From Planctomycetota bacterium (GTDB lineage Bacteria > Planctomycetota > UBA1135 > GCA-002686595), in contig JADYYP010000045.1 of assembly GCA_020853575.1 (NCBI GenBank), forward strand, positions 558,001-622,000: 64,000 bases of DNA. Direction: 5' to 3'. Under the pieces are notes generated by a model. The model saw nothing but the letters and a program-made list of their open reading frames with translations, was not told the origin of the DNA and did not search any database. Below are positions 18,175 through 26,666 of the stretch, piece after piece. Each line of letters begins with the position of its first letter. The first letter of the stretch is position 1. The translations under genes were made by a program, and so were the position numbers.

Positions 18175-20039
18175 GGCACGGGGCGACGCGCGAGCAGTAT
18201 GGCGGACGCGACGAAGCACACAACCGCCCATGCCAAGGGAACCGCGAAGTCCTGCGGGAGCGCCAACCAGGTCGCGCCGAACTCGAACACCGAGTTGCTG
18301 ATGCCCTGCGCGCGGTCGGCGAAGTAGTGCAGGTACGACGTGTCGCCGAAGGGCGTCGGGATGTAGGCCGAGAGAAACGCGCCCTCGCCACCGAACCCAC
18401 GCGCCACACCGCGCGCGATGTCGACGCCCAGCAGTGCTCCGATCGCGAGCCCCAACGCTCCAGCGGCTCCGCGCAGCACGGCGCCAGCCGCGAACCCGAT
18501 CGCCGCGCAACCGAGCAAGGCCAGGGGCAAGGCGGCCAGCGCGCGCGCGAGCTCGGGCCGCAGCTCGGACGCGGCGACCAGCGCGAACTCCTCGCCGTTG
18601 GGCAGGATTTCGACCACGTCGCGGAAACCGAACTGCCAGCCGGCGACCGCGATCGAAACGGCCACCAGCAGCGCGAACGACGCCAGCGAGAACGCGACCG
18701 CGGCCAGGGCCTTGCCGACGACGACGTCGGTGCGCGTCTGGGGCCGCAGCAGCACGTTGCGCAGCGTGCCGCGCGCCAATTCGCCCGCCAGCATCTGGCT
18801 GGCCAGACCCGCGAGCGCCATCGCGAGCAGCGGCAGGCCGACCTGGAGCGCGGACGCCGTGGCTCCGAAACCGCTGACCGCCGTGGCTGTCGCGAGCTCT
18901 CCGGAGGCGACCCGCGCGGCCTCCTCGAGAGCGCGGTATTTCTGCACGGCGATGTTCCCCGCGGCGACGCCGGAGGGGAGCACGAGCAACGCCGGCGTAC
19001 TCCATTTGGAGAACGTGCGCGTCCACTCGTAGCGGAACACGCGCGCCACCGGATGCGCCGCGGCGCGGCGCTCGCTCGGCGCTCCCGCGACCGGCGCGAC
19101 CGGCACCCCGGCCGCGACTGGCGCGACGATCGTCTCGCCGCGCGCGTAGCGCAGGTAAATCTCCTCGAGCGACGGGGGCTGCGCGCCGAAGCGCTGCAGC
19201 TCGACTCCGCGCGAGACCAGTTGGCGTGCGATCTCGCCAGGCGCGCGAGCTCCGAGCTCGAGCGCCAAGCCACCGCTCGCCAGAGGCGTGCTCGCCACCG
19301 CGATCTCGCGCAACACCTGCGCGGCGCGCGTGTCGTCGAGGGTGACCAGCTCGAAGCGCCCGGGGGCCGCGGCGAGCAGCGCGCGCGTCTCGGCCTCGAC
19401 CACCAAGCGCCCCTTGTGCATCACGCCGACGCGATTGCACAGGTCGGCCAGATCGTGCAGTTGGTGGCTCGAGATCAGCACGCTGATCCCCTCCTCGCGC
19501 ACCAGTCGGCGCAACAGCTCGCGCATCTCCGCCATGCCCTGCGGATCGAGTCCGTTGGTGGGCTCGTCGAGCAGCACGTAGGCGGGGCGCCCGAGCAGCG
19601 CCTGCGCGATGCCCAGCCGCTGGCGCATGCCCTGCGAAAACGCGTGAACGTGCTTGCGGCCGACGCTCTCCAGGCCGACCAGCTGGAGCAGGCGCTGCGT
19701 CTCTCGGAGCGCGTCCGAACGCGTCATGCCGGCGAGCCGCGCCAGGAGCACCAGATTGGTGGTCGCGTCGAGGTTGGGGTGAAAGCCCGGCGTCTCGATC
19801 AAGCCGCCCATGCGCGCGCGAGCTTCGCGCGGGTAGGCCAAGGCGTCGAAGCCATCGACCACGACCGAGCCCGAGTCGGCGCGCGACAGCCCCAGGGCCA
19901 CGCGCATGGCTGTGGTCTTCCCGGCGCCGTTGTGGCCGATGAACCCGTAGCAGTCGCCCTTGCGCACGTGAATCGAGACCGAGTCCAGCGCCAATTGCTC
20001 GCCGAAACGGCGCGTGAGGGAGTTCAGCTGGAGTGACAT
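18171..20039 (-). CDS. ABC transporter, fused ATPase and ABC-2 permease
   Basis: 622 residues from the ATG at 20039 (MSLQLNSLTRR); an in-frame start 36 bp upstream is less likely. The N-terminal half is an ATPase with Walker A GHNGAGKTT at 35-43, signature FSQGMRQ, Walker B VLLDEP and an SSH switch. The C-terminal half (about 330-620) has six to seven hydrophobic segments with a large loop, as in ABC-2 permeases of the NosY/GldF type. Fusion of both parts in one chain means it can work as a homodimer. Genes for GldA/GldF-like and NosF/NosY-like exporters often accompany lipoproteins or propeller proteins, as here. The substrate is not identified. Confidence 0.85.
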   Translation of the reverse strand: MSLQLNSLTRRFGEQLALDSVSIHVRKGDCYGFIGHNGAGKTTAMRVALGLSRADSGSVVVDGFDALAYPREARARMGGLIETPGFHPNLDATTNLVLLARLAGMTRSDALRETQRLLQLVGLESVGRKHVHAFSQGMRQRLGIAQALLGRPAYVLLDEPTNGLDPQGMAEMRELLRRLVREEGISVLISSHQLHDLADLCNRVGVMHKGRLVVEAETRALLAAAPGRFELVTLDDTRAAQVLREIAVASTPLASGGLALELGARAPGEIARQLVSRGVELQRFGAQPPSLEEIYLRYARGETIVAPVAAGVPVAPVAGAPSERRAAAHPVARVFRYEWTRTFSKWSTPALLVLPSGVAAGNIAVQKYRALEEAARVASGELATATAVSGFGATASALQVGLPLLAMALAGLASQMLAGELARGTLRNVLLRPQTRTDVVVGKALAAVAFSLASFALLVAVSIAVAGWQFGFRDVVEILPNGEEFALVAASELRPELARALAALPLALLGCAAIGFAAGAVLRGAAGALGLAIGALLGVDIARGVARGFGGEGAFLSAYIPTPFGDTSYLHYFADRAQGISNSVFEFGATWLALPQDFAVPLAWAVVCFVASAILLARRPVP

Positions 20040-20118
20040 CGGAGGCGACCGGCGGAGCGGCGACGCGCTATCCAATCGGCGCCGCGACGAATTGCAAGCG
20101 CCACGGGTTCGATGCGTG

Positions 20119-22338
20119 TCAGTTGGTCGCGGGATGCTCGGACGAGGGTCGCTCGATCATGCGTTCGCACGCGGCGATCGCGGCCTCGACCAGCCCGCGC
20201 TCGGCCGCATCGAGATCCTGCGCCCCGAAGCGCGCGCGCTCGAGCGCCGCGACGACCGGGCGCAGCTCGGGTAGTTGAGCGGGTTCACGTTCGCGGGCGC
20301 GAGCGCAGATCTCGCGCAAGGTCCACGCCGCTCGCACGCCGTGGCCGCGTTCGCGCAAGGCCGCGATCAAGCGCTCCTCGTAGCGCAGGGCGCGGGCGGC
20401 GCCTCGCGGGAGTCCGCTCGAGCTCGCGCTCCAGCGCCGCGCCCGCGCCCACAGGACTCCGAGGAGCGCCAGCGCCAACGCAATGCTCACGATCCAGCCC
20501 GAAACCGAGCGCGCGCGGACCGCGTCCAGCCAAGCGCGCGGCGCATCCGCCAGATCGACGACCAGCTGGCCCACGCTCGGCGCCCCCGGCCGCGAGAACG
20601 CGAGATCGCCGGCGCGCGCGAGCATGCGCGAGCTCCAGATCGCGAGCTCGTCGCGTTCGCCACGCGCATCCGCCGCCGAGCTGGGGTCCGCGCTCGACGG
20701 CGTCGGGTCGAAGCGCGCCCAGCCGAGCCCCTCGAAGTAGACCTCGATCCAGGCGTGGCCATGGCGCGCGCGCAGCACGTACTGCGCGGTCTCCGCGTCG
20801 AACTCACTGCCCAAGAAGCCCGTGACGACGCGCGTCGAGAGCCCCAGCGAGCGCAACATCACGGTGGCCGCGGCGGCGAAGCTCTCGCAGTAGCCCTCGC
20901 GCTTGTCGAGGAACTCCACCAGGCCCTCCAGACCCGTGCGCTCGGTGCCCTCGAGCTTGTAGTCGAAGCCGCGCAAGTAGGTCAGCACGCGTTCGAGCCG
21001 CACGCGATCGGTCAGCGCCCCGGCGGCCAGCCGTGAAGCCTCCGAGCTCAGGCGCGCGAGCGCCGGCGAAGGTGGAGGCAACTGCACGAAGCGCTCGCTG
21101 CGATGGTGCGCGCGCGCCGCGGAGTCGAGTCGCACCGATAACTCCTGCGCGTCACACAGCAGGCGATAGGACTCGGCCAAGCGAGAGTCGACCGCCGCCA
21201 GCGCGGCGTCCTCGCCGTAGCGCGCGCGCTCGATCTGCGCGGCGTACAGCGGCTCCCGGCGCAAGAGCACGAACCCGACCCCGGACAGCGCGAAGTGCCG
21301 CGGCTGCTCGACGAGCATCTCCACCAACGCGTTCTCACCCGGATCGCGGAACACCACCCAACCATCGCTGCGGCCGTCCATTCCGTCCGCGCGCAGCGGC
21401 AGGAGGCGGAGCATGGGATTGTCGATGCCGCGGTCGCTGAGCGTGTCGAGCACCTGCACCGCGAAGTAGCGTGGCTTGCCGTCGATCCACGGCTCGCGCG
21501 TCGCCGGATCGCGCAACGTCACGAGCGCGCGCACGTCGTCGGTTCGTCGACCCGCGAGCTGTCCGCCGAATTCCAAGCGCTCACCCCAGGCTGGCCCGCT
21601 GCCGTCGAGTGCCTTGCGCGCCTTGCTCGCGCCGTCCTCGCCGATGGGGACTCGCACTCCGACGTCGCGCAACACGCGCGAGAGCTCCGCTGACACGAGC
21701 AACGCGCAGGCTGCGATCAACGTGGCACCCAGCGCTCCCTGGACCGCTCGCCTGCGCGTTGCGCGCGCTTCGACGGCGTGCGCCGGCAGCGGCGTGCGAC
21801 GCGCGCGAAGCCTCGCGCGCACGTAGCGGCCATGCTCGCGCGTGAGCAACGCTCCACACGTCGCGCACTGGGCGAAATAGGCGGCGAGCGTCCACGGATC
21901 CTGCGCGACGGCGAACGAGGCCGCCGTGCCCAGCAGCGCCAGCACCAAGAGCAACACCACGCGCCGCGACGGCAGGGCGCGCTCGGCGAAGAAGCCTTGC
22001 GCGAAGAACGCGCCGGAGAGCGCCACGGTCAGTCCAGCTCCGTCCGTCGCGACTCGCACGGCCACCAGGAACAAGAGCCACGACGTCAGGCGCTGCATCC
22101 AGCGCGAGCGCACGCTCCCGCGGCGCACGCCGCGCGCGAGCAGCCAGCCGAACGCGAGCGACGAGAGCATCACCAGCGACCAGGTCAGGAGCTCGCCACT
22201 CTCGAACTGCGGCGCGGACGAAGCGTTGCGGCTCGAGTAGGCGAGAGCGAGCACGCACAGCGAGATCGCGACCATCCATCCGGCGAGGTCGAAGACGTCG
22301 CGCTCGTGCTCGTAGTGCTCGTGGAGCGGCGCGCTCAT
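20119..22338 (-). CDS. TgpA-like membrane transglutaminase-family protein
   Basis: 739 residues. The ATG at 22338 overlaps the DUF58 gene stop by 4 bp. The N-terminal 220 residues hold about six membrane segments (DUF3488-like). A periplasmic transglutaminase-like domain follows with a complete Cys-His-Asp triad: Cys484 in GYCESFAAAA, His528 in HGHAWIEV and Asp544 in RFDPTPSS. A further membrane helix (about 613-633) precedes a cytoplasmic tail. This is the architecture of Pseudomonas aeruginosa TgpA, which is encoded with a MoxR ATPase and a DUF58 protein, exactly as here. In TgpA the active site faces the periplasm; the substrate in this organism is unknown. Confidence 0.88.
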   Translation of the reverse strand: MSAPLHEHYEHERDVFDLAGWMVAISLCVLALAYSSRNASSAPQFESGELLTWSLVMLSSLAFGWLLARGVRRGSVRSRWMQRLTSWLLFLVAVRVATDGAGLTVALSGAFFAQGFFAERALPSRRVVLLLVLALLGTAASFAVAQDPWTLAAYFAQCATCGALLTREHGRYVRARLRARRTPLPAHAVEARATRRRAVQGALGATLIAACALLVSAELSRVLRDVGVRVPIGEDGASKARKALDGSGPAWGERLEFGGQLAGRRTDDVRALVTLRDPATREPWIDGKPRYFAVQVLDTLSDRGIDNPMLRLLPLRADGMDGRSDGWVVFRDPGENALVEMLVEQPRHFALSGVGFVLLRREPLYAAQIERARYGEDAALAAVDSRLAESYRLLCDAQELSVRLDSAARAHHRSERFVQLPPPSPALARLSSEASRLAAGALTDRVRLERVLTYLRGFDYKLEGTERTGLEGLVEFLDKREGYCESFAAAATVMLRSLGLSTRVVTGFLGSEFDAETAQYVLRARHGHAWIEVYFEGLGWARFDPTPSSADPSSAADARGERDELAIWSSRMLARAGDLAFSRPGAPSVGQLVVDLADAPRAWLDAVRARSVSGWIVSIALALALLGVLWARARRWSASSSGLPRGAARALRYEERLIAALRERGHGVRAAWTLREICARAREREPAQLPELRPVVAALERARFGAQDLDAAERGLVEAAIAACERMIERPSSEHPATN

Positions 22339-23462
22339 GCCGAACCCACTCCCACGGCGGCCGCGCGCCGCCGGTGCAGCGAGAACACGCGCACGGTCTC
22401 GGGGCGCTCGACGTCGAGCAGCAACACGTCGCGCCGCGGCGTCAACGACAGCCCAGCGCCGACGACGATGCCCCGCAGCTCGCGCGGAGCGCTCCACACG
22501 CCTCGGCCGGGTTGCACCTCCGCCAAGCGCGCGAGCAAGGCCGCGACGGCGCGGCGCTCGGGGTGGACCTCGAGCTCGAACGGCGTCGCGCCGGCGAACC
22601 GGAAGCGGACGTGACGGCGCTCGCGCGCATAGTGCTCCACGAGCGTCGCGGACAGAGAGACCGCGCGCTCGAACCGTGGGTGCACTCCGTCGGCTCCGGG
22701 TGCGCTCGCGACGGCACCGACCAGGGTCACGCACACCGGCGGGGCTTCCTCGCTCCGCAATTCGCGCACGACGGGCTTGGAGCGCCGTGCGGTGGAGCGC
22801 CAGTGCACGAGGTGCATGCTCTCGCCCTCGCGTCCGTCGCGCAGCGCGTAGAACTCGTCGTCGCCGCGCACCGTGCGGCGCGCTTGGTCGTGACGCCGTG
22901 GCGCGCTCGCCAGGCGCTCGTCGAGCGCGCGCAGCGTGCCCAGGGCCGGCAGCGCGAGCCAGTCGATCGGCAGCTCGTAACGCAGCGAGACCTCGAACAG
23001 CCCGAGCGGCTGCGTGGTGCTCACGAGCACGCTCAACTGCCGCGCTCGGCCTCGGCGCGCAACACGTCCTTGGCACGCGACCCGCACGCGACGGGCGCCG
23101 TCGAAATCGGCGACGAAACCCGCGGCGCGCGGCTGCACGGCCGAGGCAGTGGTCACACCGATGACCAGCTCACGGGCCGCCAGCCAACGCGCCTCTTGCT
23201 CGAGCTCGAGCTCGAACTGGAACGACTGCCCGGCGGTGATCGTGCGCGGCGCCGGCGGATGTACCAACAGGCGGCGCGAGCTCCACCACGCCAGCGCGAG
23301 CGACACTCCGAGCGCGAACAAGGCCAGCACCGACGCCAGCGCCAGCGAGCGCGGCAAGGGCAGCGTGAGCACGGCCCCCGACAGCGCGAGCAACAAGACG
23401 TTGCGGCCGAGCGCCGTCCAGCGCACCTCGCGGCGCACGCAGCGGACGGCGGGCGCGCTCAA
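22335..23462 (-). CDS. DUF58 domain protein with two N-terminal membrane helices
   Basis: 375 residues. The start is a TTG at 23462 that overlaps the MoxR stop (TTGA); a GTG at 23438 is the alternative. Two hydrophobic segments (about 20-55) are followed by a beta-rich domain and the DUF58 core DDEFYALRDGREG, then HLVHWRSTARRSKPVVREL. DUF58 proteins work with MoxR AAA+ ATPases, probably as membrane-bound co-factors in assembly or activation of periplasmic or metal-cofactor complexes. The gene lies between MoxR and the TgpA-like gene, the standard arrangement. Confidence 0.85.
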   Translation of the reverse strand: MSAPAVRCVRREVRWTALGRNVLLLALSGAVLTLPLPRSLALASVLALFALGVSLALAWWSSRRLLVHPPAPRTITAGQSFQFELELEQEARWLAARELVIGVTTASAVQPRAAGFVADFDGARRVRVACQGRVARRGRARQLSVLVSTTQPLGLFEVSLRYELPIDWLALPALGTLRALDERLASAPRRHDQARRTVRGDDEFYALRDGREGESMHLVHWRSTARRSKPVVRELRSEEAPPVCVTLVGAVASAPGADGVHPRFERAVSLSATLVEHYARERRHVRFRFAGATPFELEVHPERRAVAALLARLAEVQPGRGVWSAPRELRGIVVGAGLSLTPRRDVLLLDVERPETVRVFSLHRRRAAAVGVGSA

Positions 23463-24406
23463 CGCGGCACCGGGAGCTCGTCCAAGAGCTGCCGCACGAG
23501 CGTCTCGCTGTCGTCGCGATCGTTCGCTTCGCTCGCGGGCATCAAGCGATGCGCCAAGACCGGAACGGCCACGGCCTTGACGTCGTCGGGCACGACGAAC
23601 GTTCGGCCGTCGAGCACCGCGAGCGCCTGCGCGGCGCGCTGCAAGCCCAACAGCGCGCGCGTGCTGGCGCCATGGACGAAACGCCCGCTCTCGCGCGTCG
23701 CGTGGCCCAGGGCGACGAGGTATCCGAGCAGCGCGTCGTCGACGCGCACCGCTCGCGTGCGCGCGATCCACTCCGGCAAGGCGGCGATGTCGAGCACGGG
23801 CTCGAGCCGCTCGAGCGGATCCGCGGTGGCGCGCGAGCGCAGGATGCGCAGCTCTTCCTCGCGCGCGGCGAAGCCCAGGCTGACGCGCATCAGGAAGCGG
23901 TCGAGCTGTGACTCGGGCAACGGATAGGTGCCCTCGAACTCCAGCGGATTCTGAGTGGCGATCACGAAGAAGGGCCGCGGCAGAGCCTTGGTCACGCCCT
24001 CGATCGAGACCTGCGCCTCGCTCATGCACTCGAGCAGCGCCGACTGCGTGCGCGGCGGGGTGCGGTTGAGCTCGTCGGCCAGCACGACGTTCGCGAAGAT
24101 CGGCCCGGGCTTGAACACGAAGGCCGAACGCTCCGCCGACCAGACCGCGACGCCCAGCACGTCCGAGGGCAACAGATCGGAGGTGAACTGCACGCGCCGG
24201 AACTGTGCGCCGATCGACTTGGCCAGCGCGCGCGCCAGCGTCGTCTTGCCGGTGCCGGGCACGTCCTCGAGCAACAGGTGTCCCTCGGCGAGAAGGCAGG
24301 CCACCGCGAGCGTCAACACCTCGCGCTTGCCGAAGATCACGGACTCGAGCGCGTCGATCCAGGGGAGCAGCGCAGCATCGCGCGCGGTGAGTCGGGTGAC
24401 GGCCAT
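23459..24406 (-). CDS. moxR: MoxR-family AAA+ ATPase
   Basis: 315 residues from the ATG at 24406 (MAVTRLTARD); a start 69 bp upstream is also in frame but would overlap the divergent promoter region. Walker A VPGTGKTT is at 49-56, Walker B VVLADELNR and sensor-1 region ATQNPLEFEGTYPLPESQLDRF. The last phrase is a MoxR hallmark. MoxR ATPases are chaperone-like AAA+ proteins that remodel a partner, here most likely the DUF58 protein encoded next. It is the first gene of a minus-strand operon running to about 11.3 kb. A VWA-domain protein, often the fourth partner, is not present. Confidence 0.9.
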   Translation of the reverse strand: MAVTRLTARDAALLPWIDALESVIFGKREVLTLAVACLLAEGHLLLEDVPGTGKTTLARALAKSIGAQFRRVQFTSDLLPSDVLGVAVWSAERSAFVFKPGPIFANVVLADELNRTPPRTQSALLECMSEAQVSIEGVTKALPRPFFVIATQNPLEFEGTYPLPESQLDRFLMRVSLGFAAREEELRILRSRATADPLERLEPVLDIAALPEWIARTRAVRVDDALLGYLVALGHATRESGRFVHGASTRALLGLQRAAQALAVLDGRTFVVPDDVKAVAVPVLAHRLMPASEANDRDDSETLVRQLLDELPVPR

Positions 24407-24462
24407 GCGAGCCCCACTGTTACCCGCGGCGCGAGCTTCGGCAACGGTGCGCTGCGCAGGCT

Positions 24463-24491
24463 TTGGGCCGTTCACTCGAGCTCCCTATACT
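24463..24491 (+). promoter_or_regulatory. Candidate sigma-70-type promoter for the DapB-like operon
   Basis: TTGGGC at 24463-24468 and TATACT at 24486-24491 are separated by 17 bp, a good match to a -35/-10 pair. The -10 lies 61 bp upstream of the GTG at 24553. It is placed between divergent operons and points right. The call is by eye and could be chance. Confidence 0.5.
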
Positions 24492-24552
24492 GCTCGCCCT
24501 CCGCCGCTCCGGGCCCAACGCCCCTTTTCCAACAGAACAAGAAGTCGATCGC

Positions 24553-25557
24553 GTGAATCTGCGCCTCCTCCACGTCGGCCTCGGGCCCCTAGGCCTGCGC
24601 ATCCAAACCGACCTGCTCGCGCGCCGCCTGGGCGCCACCGTCGCGGTCGTCGATCCCGCGCCGCAGCTCGCCGGGCGCATGTTGAGCGAATTCGTGCCCG
24701 GCGCGCCGGCGGTGAGGATCCACCCGCGCCTGGAGGACGTGCCCGATTTCGACGCGCTCGACGCGGCCATCGTGACCACGAGCTCGGACCTGCGCGCCTG
24801 CGCGGACACCTTCCGCGGATTGCTCGATCGCGGCGTCAGCGTGGTCTCGAGCTGCGAGGAGCTGATCTACCCCTGGCTGCGGCACAGGGCGCTGGCGCAG
24901 GAGCTCGACCTGCGAGCCAAGGAATCTGGCGCGCAACTCCTGGGCACCGGCGTCAACCCGGGCTTCTTGATGGACGCGCTCCCGGTGTTCGCGAGCGCGG
25001 TGTGCAACGCGGTGCGCTCGCTCTCGGTGCAGCGCATCCAGGACGCGACCACGCGCCGCGTGCCGTTCCAGAAGAAGATCGGGGCCGGTCTCGATCGCGC
25101 GAGCTTCGATGCGGCCATCGCCGACGGCTGGCTACGGCACGTCGGCCTGGGCGAGTCGATCCACTTCTGCGCGCATTATTTGGGCTACACGGTCGAGAGC
25201 TGGAGCGAGACCATCGAGCCGGTGCTCGCGACGCGCGAGCTGGAATGCAAGCTCGGGCGCATCCCGGTGGGCCACGCCGCCGGCGTGCGCCAGGTGGCGA
25301 CGGGCATCGTCGGTGGCGAGCCGCGCCTGCGCTTCGAGTTCCAAGCGGCGATCGCCCAGCCCGATCCGCACGATCGCGTCGTGCTCGAGGGCGACCCGCC
25401 GATCGACCTGGTGATCCGCGGCGGTGTGCACGGCGACGTGGCCACCAGCGCCATCGTGCTCAACGCGCTCACCCCCACGCTGGCGGCGGCGCCCGGCCTG
25501 CACACCATGGCCACGATCCCGATGGTGGCCTGCTCCGACGCCGGGCGGCGGCGCTGA
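24553..25557 (+). CDS. DapB-like NAD(P)-dependent dehydrogenase (dihydrodipicolinate reductase / 2,4-diaminopentanoate dehydrogenase type)
   Basis: 334 residues from the GTG at 24553; an in-frame start 90 bp upstream would run through the predicted promoter. A Rossmann fold begins at once (LLHVGLGPLGLRIQ, then VAVVDPAP), followed by a dihydrodipicolinate-reductase-like catalytic half with a GTGVNPGFLMD segment. DapB proper is 240-270 residues; this length and the VNPGFLMD region fit the longer DapB-like amine dehydrogenases such as 2,4-diaminopentanoate dehydrogenase. It is the first of three enzymes followed by an alpha-oxoamine-synthase-like PLP protein 6 bp after its stop, then a LysA-type decarboxylase. 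The exact substrate cannot be read from sequence. Confidence 0.72.
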   Translation: MNLRLLHVGLGPLGLRIQTDLLARRLGATVAVVDPAPQLAGRMLSEFVPGAPAVRIHPRLEDVPDFDALDAAIVTTSSDLRACADTFRGLLDRGVSVVSSCEELIYPWLRHRALAQELDLRAKESGAQLLGTGVNPGFLMDALPVFASAVCNAVRSLSVQRIQDATTRRVPFQKKIGAGLDRASFDAAIADGWLRHVGLGESIHFCAHYLGYTVESWSETIEPVLATRELECKLGRIPVGHAAGVRQVATGIVGGEPRLRFEFQAAIAQPDPHDRVVLEGDPPIDLVIRGGVHGDVATSAIVLNALTPTLAAAPGLHTMATIPMVACSDAGRRR

Positions 25558-25562
25558 CGACG

Positions 25563-26666
25563 ATGGCGCGCCTCACGCTGCAGGCCAGTCGCGCGACCGC
25601 GGTCACGCTGGAGGGCCGCGAACTGGCCTATTTCGGCGGATGCGGCTATCTGGGGCTGGCCCACCACCCGCGCGTCGTCGAGGCCCTGACGGTCGGGCTG
25701 GCGCGCTACGGCGTGAGCTCGGGCGCCGCGCGCGAGACCACCGGAAATGCCGCGCCGCACGAGCAGCTCGAGCTCGAGCTCGCGCGCCGTTTGGACGTCG
25801 GAGCCAGCCTGCTCCTACCCGAGGGCTACACCGCCAACTTCGCGGCAGCGCAAGTGCTCGCGGGCGATCACGATCTGGCGCTGATCGACGAGCACTCCCA
25901 CGCCAGCCTGTTCGACGCCGCGAGCGCCGCGCGGCTCGACGTGCGCTCGTTCCCGCACGGCGATCTGTCGTCCTTGCGAACGCTGTGCAGCGCCGCGCGC
26001 GGACGGCGCATCGTGATCGCCAGCGACACGGTCTTTCCGTCGCTCGGACACATCGCCCCCTTGCGCGAGCTCGCATTCTGCGCCGAGGACGCGCAGGCCG
26101 CGCTGTGGCTCGACGACTGCCACGGGCTGGGCGTGATCGGCGCCCACGGGCTGGGTGCGCTCGAGCACGCCAATCTCAAGGGTGGACGCGTGGTGTTGAC
26201 GGCGACGCTCTCCAAGGCGCTCGGTTGCTACGGCGGGTTCCTGGCGGCCGACAGCGCCTGGATCGAGCGCGCGCGCGCGACCGCCCAGGCCTACCTGGGC
26301 ACCACGCCGATCCCGCCGGCGCTGGCTGCGGCGGCGTGCGTCGCGCTCGAGCTCGCGTTCGACCAGGTCGAGCTGATCGGTCGGCTGCGCGCCAACACCG
26401 CGCTCGTGCGAGCCGGGTTCGAGCGCCTGGAGCTGCCCGTGCCGGACGACGACTTGCCGGTGTTCGCCTTCGCGCTCGAGTCGCGCGCGCGAATGGACGC
26501 GGTGTTCGCGGACCTGTGTGCCCGCGGCATCCTCGCGCCGCTGATCCGCTATCCCGGAGGGCCGGCGCAGGGCAATTTCCGCATCGTCGTGAGCGCCGCG
26601 CATTCACTTGAAGAGCTCGAGCACCTGCTCGATGCGCTGCGCTCGAGCCTGCGGGGCAATCCGTGA
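25563..26666 (+). CDS. PLP-dependent alpha-oxoamine synthase-like enzyme (BioF/KBL family)
   Basis: 367 residues. The fold-type I PLP core is clear: the GYTANFAA region near 88, SHASLFDAA at 112-120, the pyridine-binding LDDCHGLGV with Asp184 and His187, and the Schiff-base Lys218 in TATLSKALG. The family joins an amino acid to an acyl-CoA with decarboxylation (BioF, KBL, serine palmitoyltransferase). At 367 residues it is slightly short for the family. No biotin genes are nearby. It sits between a DapB-like dehydrogenase and a LysA-type decarboxylase, so it may make a ketone that the dehydrogenase aminates or reduces; that is inference. The ATG at 25563 is 6 bp after the dehydrogenase stop. 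Confidence 0.75.
   Translation: MARLTLQASRATAVTLEGRELAYFGGCGYLGLAHHPRVVEALTVGLARYGVSSGAARETTGNAAPHEQLELELARRLDVGASLLLPEGYTANFAAAQVLAGDHDLALIDEHSHASLFDAASAARLDVRSFPHGDLSSLRTLCSAARGRRIVIASDTVFPSLGHIAPLRELAFCAEDAQAALWLDDCHGLGVIGAHGLGALEHANLKGGRVVLTATLSKALGCYGGFLAADSAWIERARATAQAYLGTTPIPPALAAAACVALELAFDQVELIGRLRANTALVRAGFERLELPVPDDDLPVFAFALESRARMDAVFADLCARGILAPLIRYPGGPAQGNFRIVVSAAHSLEELEHLLDALRSSLRGNP

Noticed and set aside
24417..24445. Minus-strand promoter for the MoxR operon (TTGCCG, 16 bp, TAACAG)
   Set aside because: The -10 would lie only about 10 bp from the ATG and matches poorly; not called.
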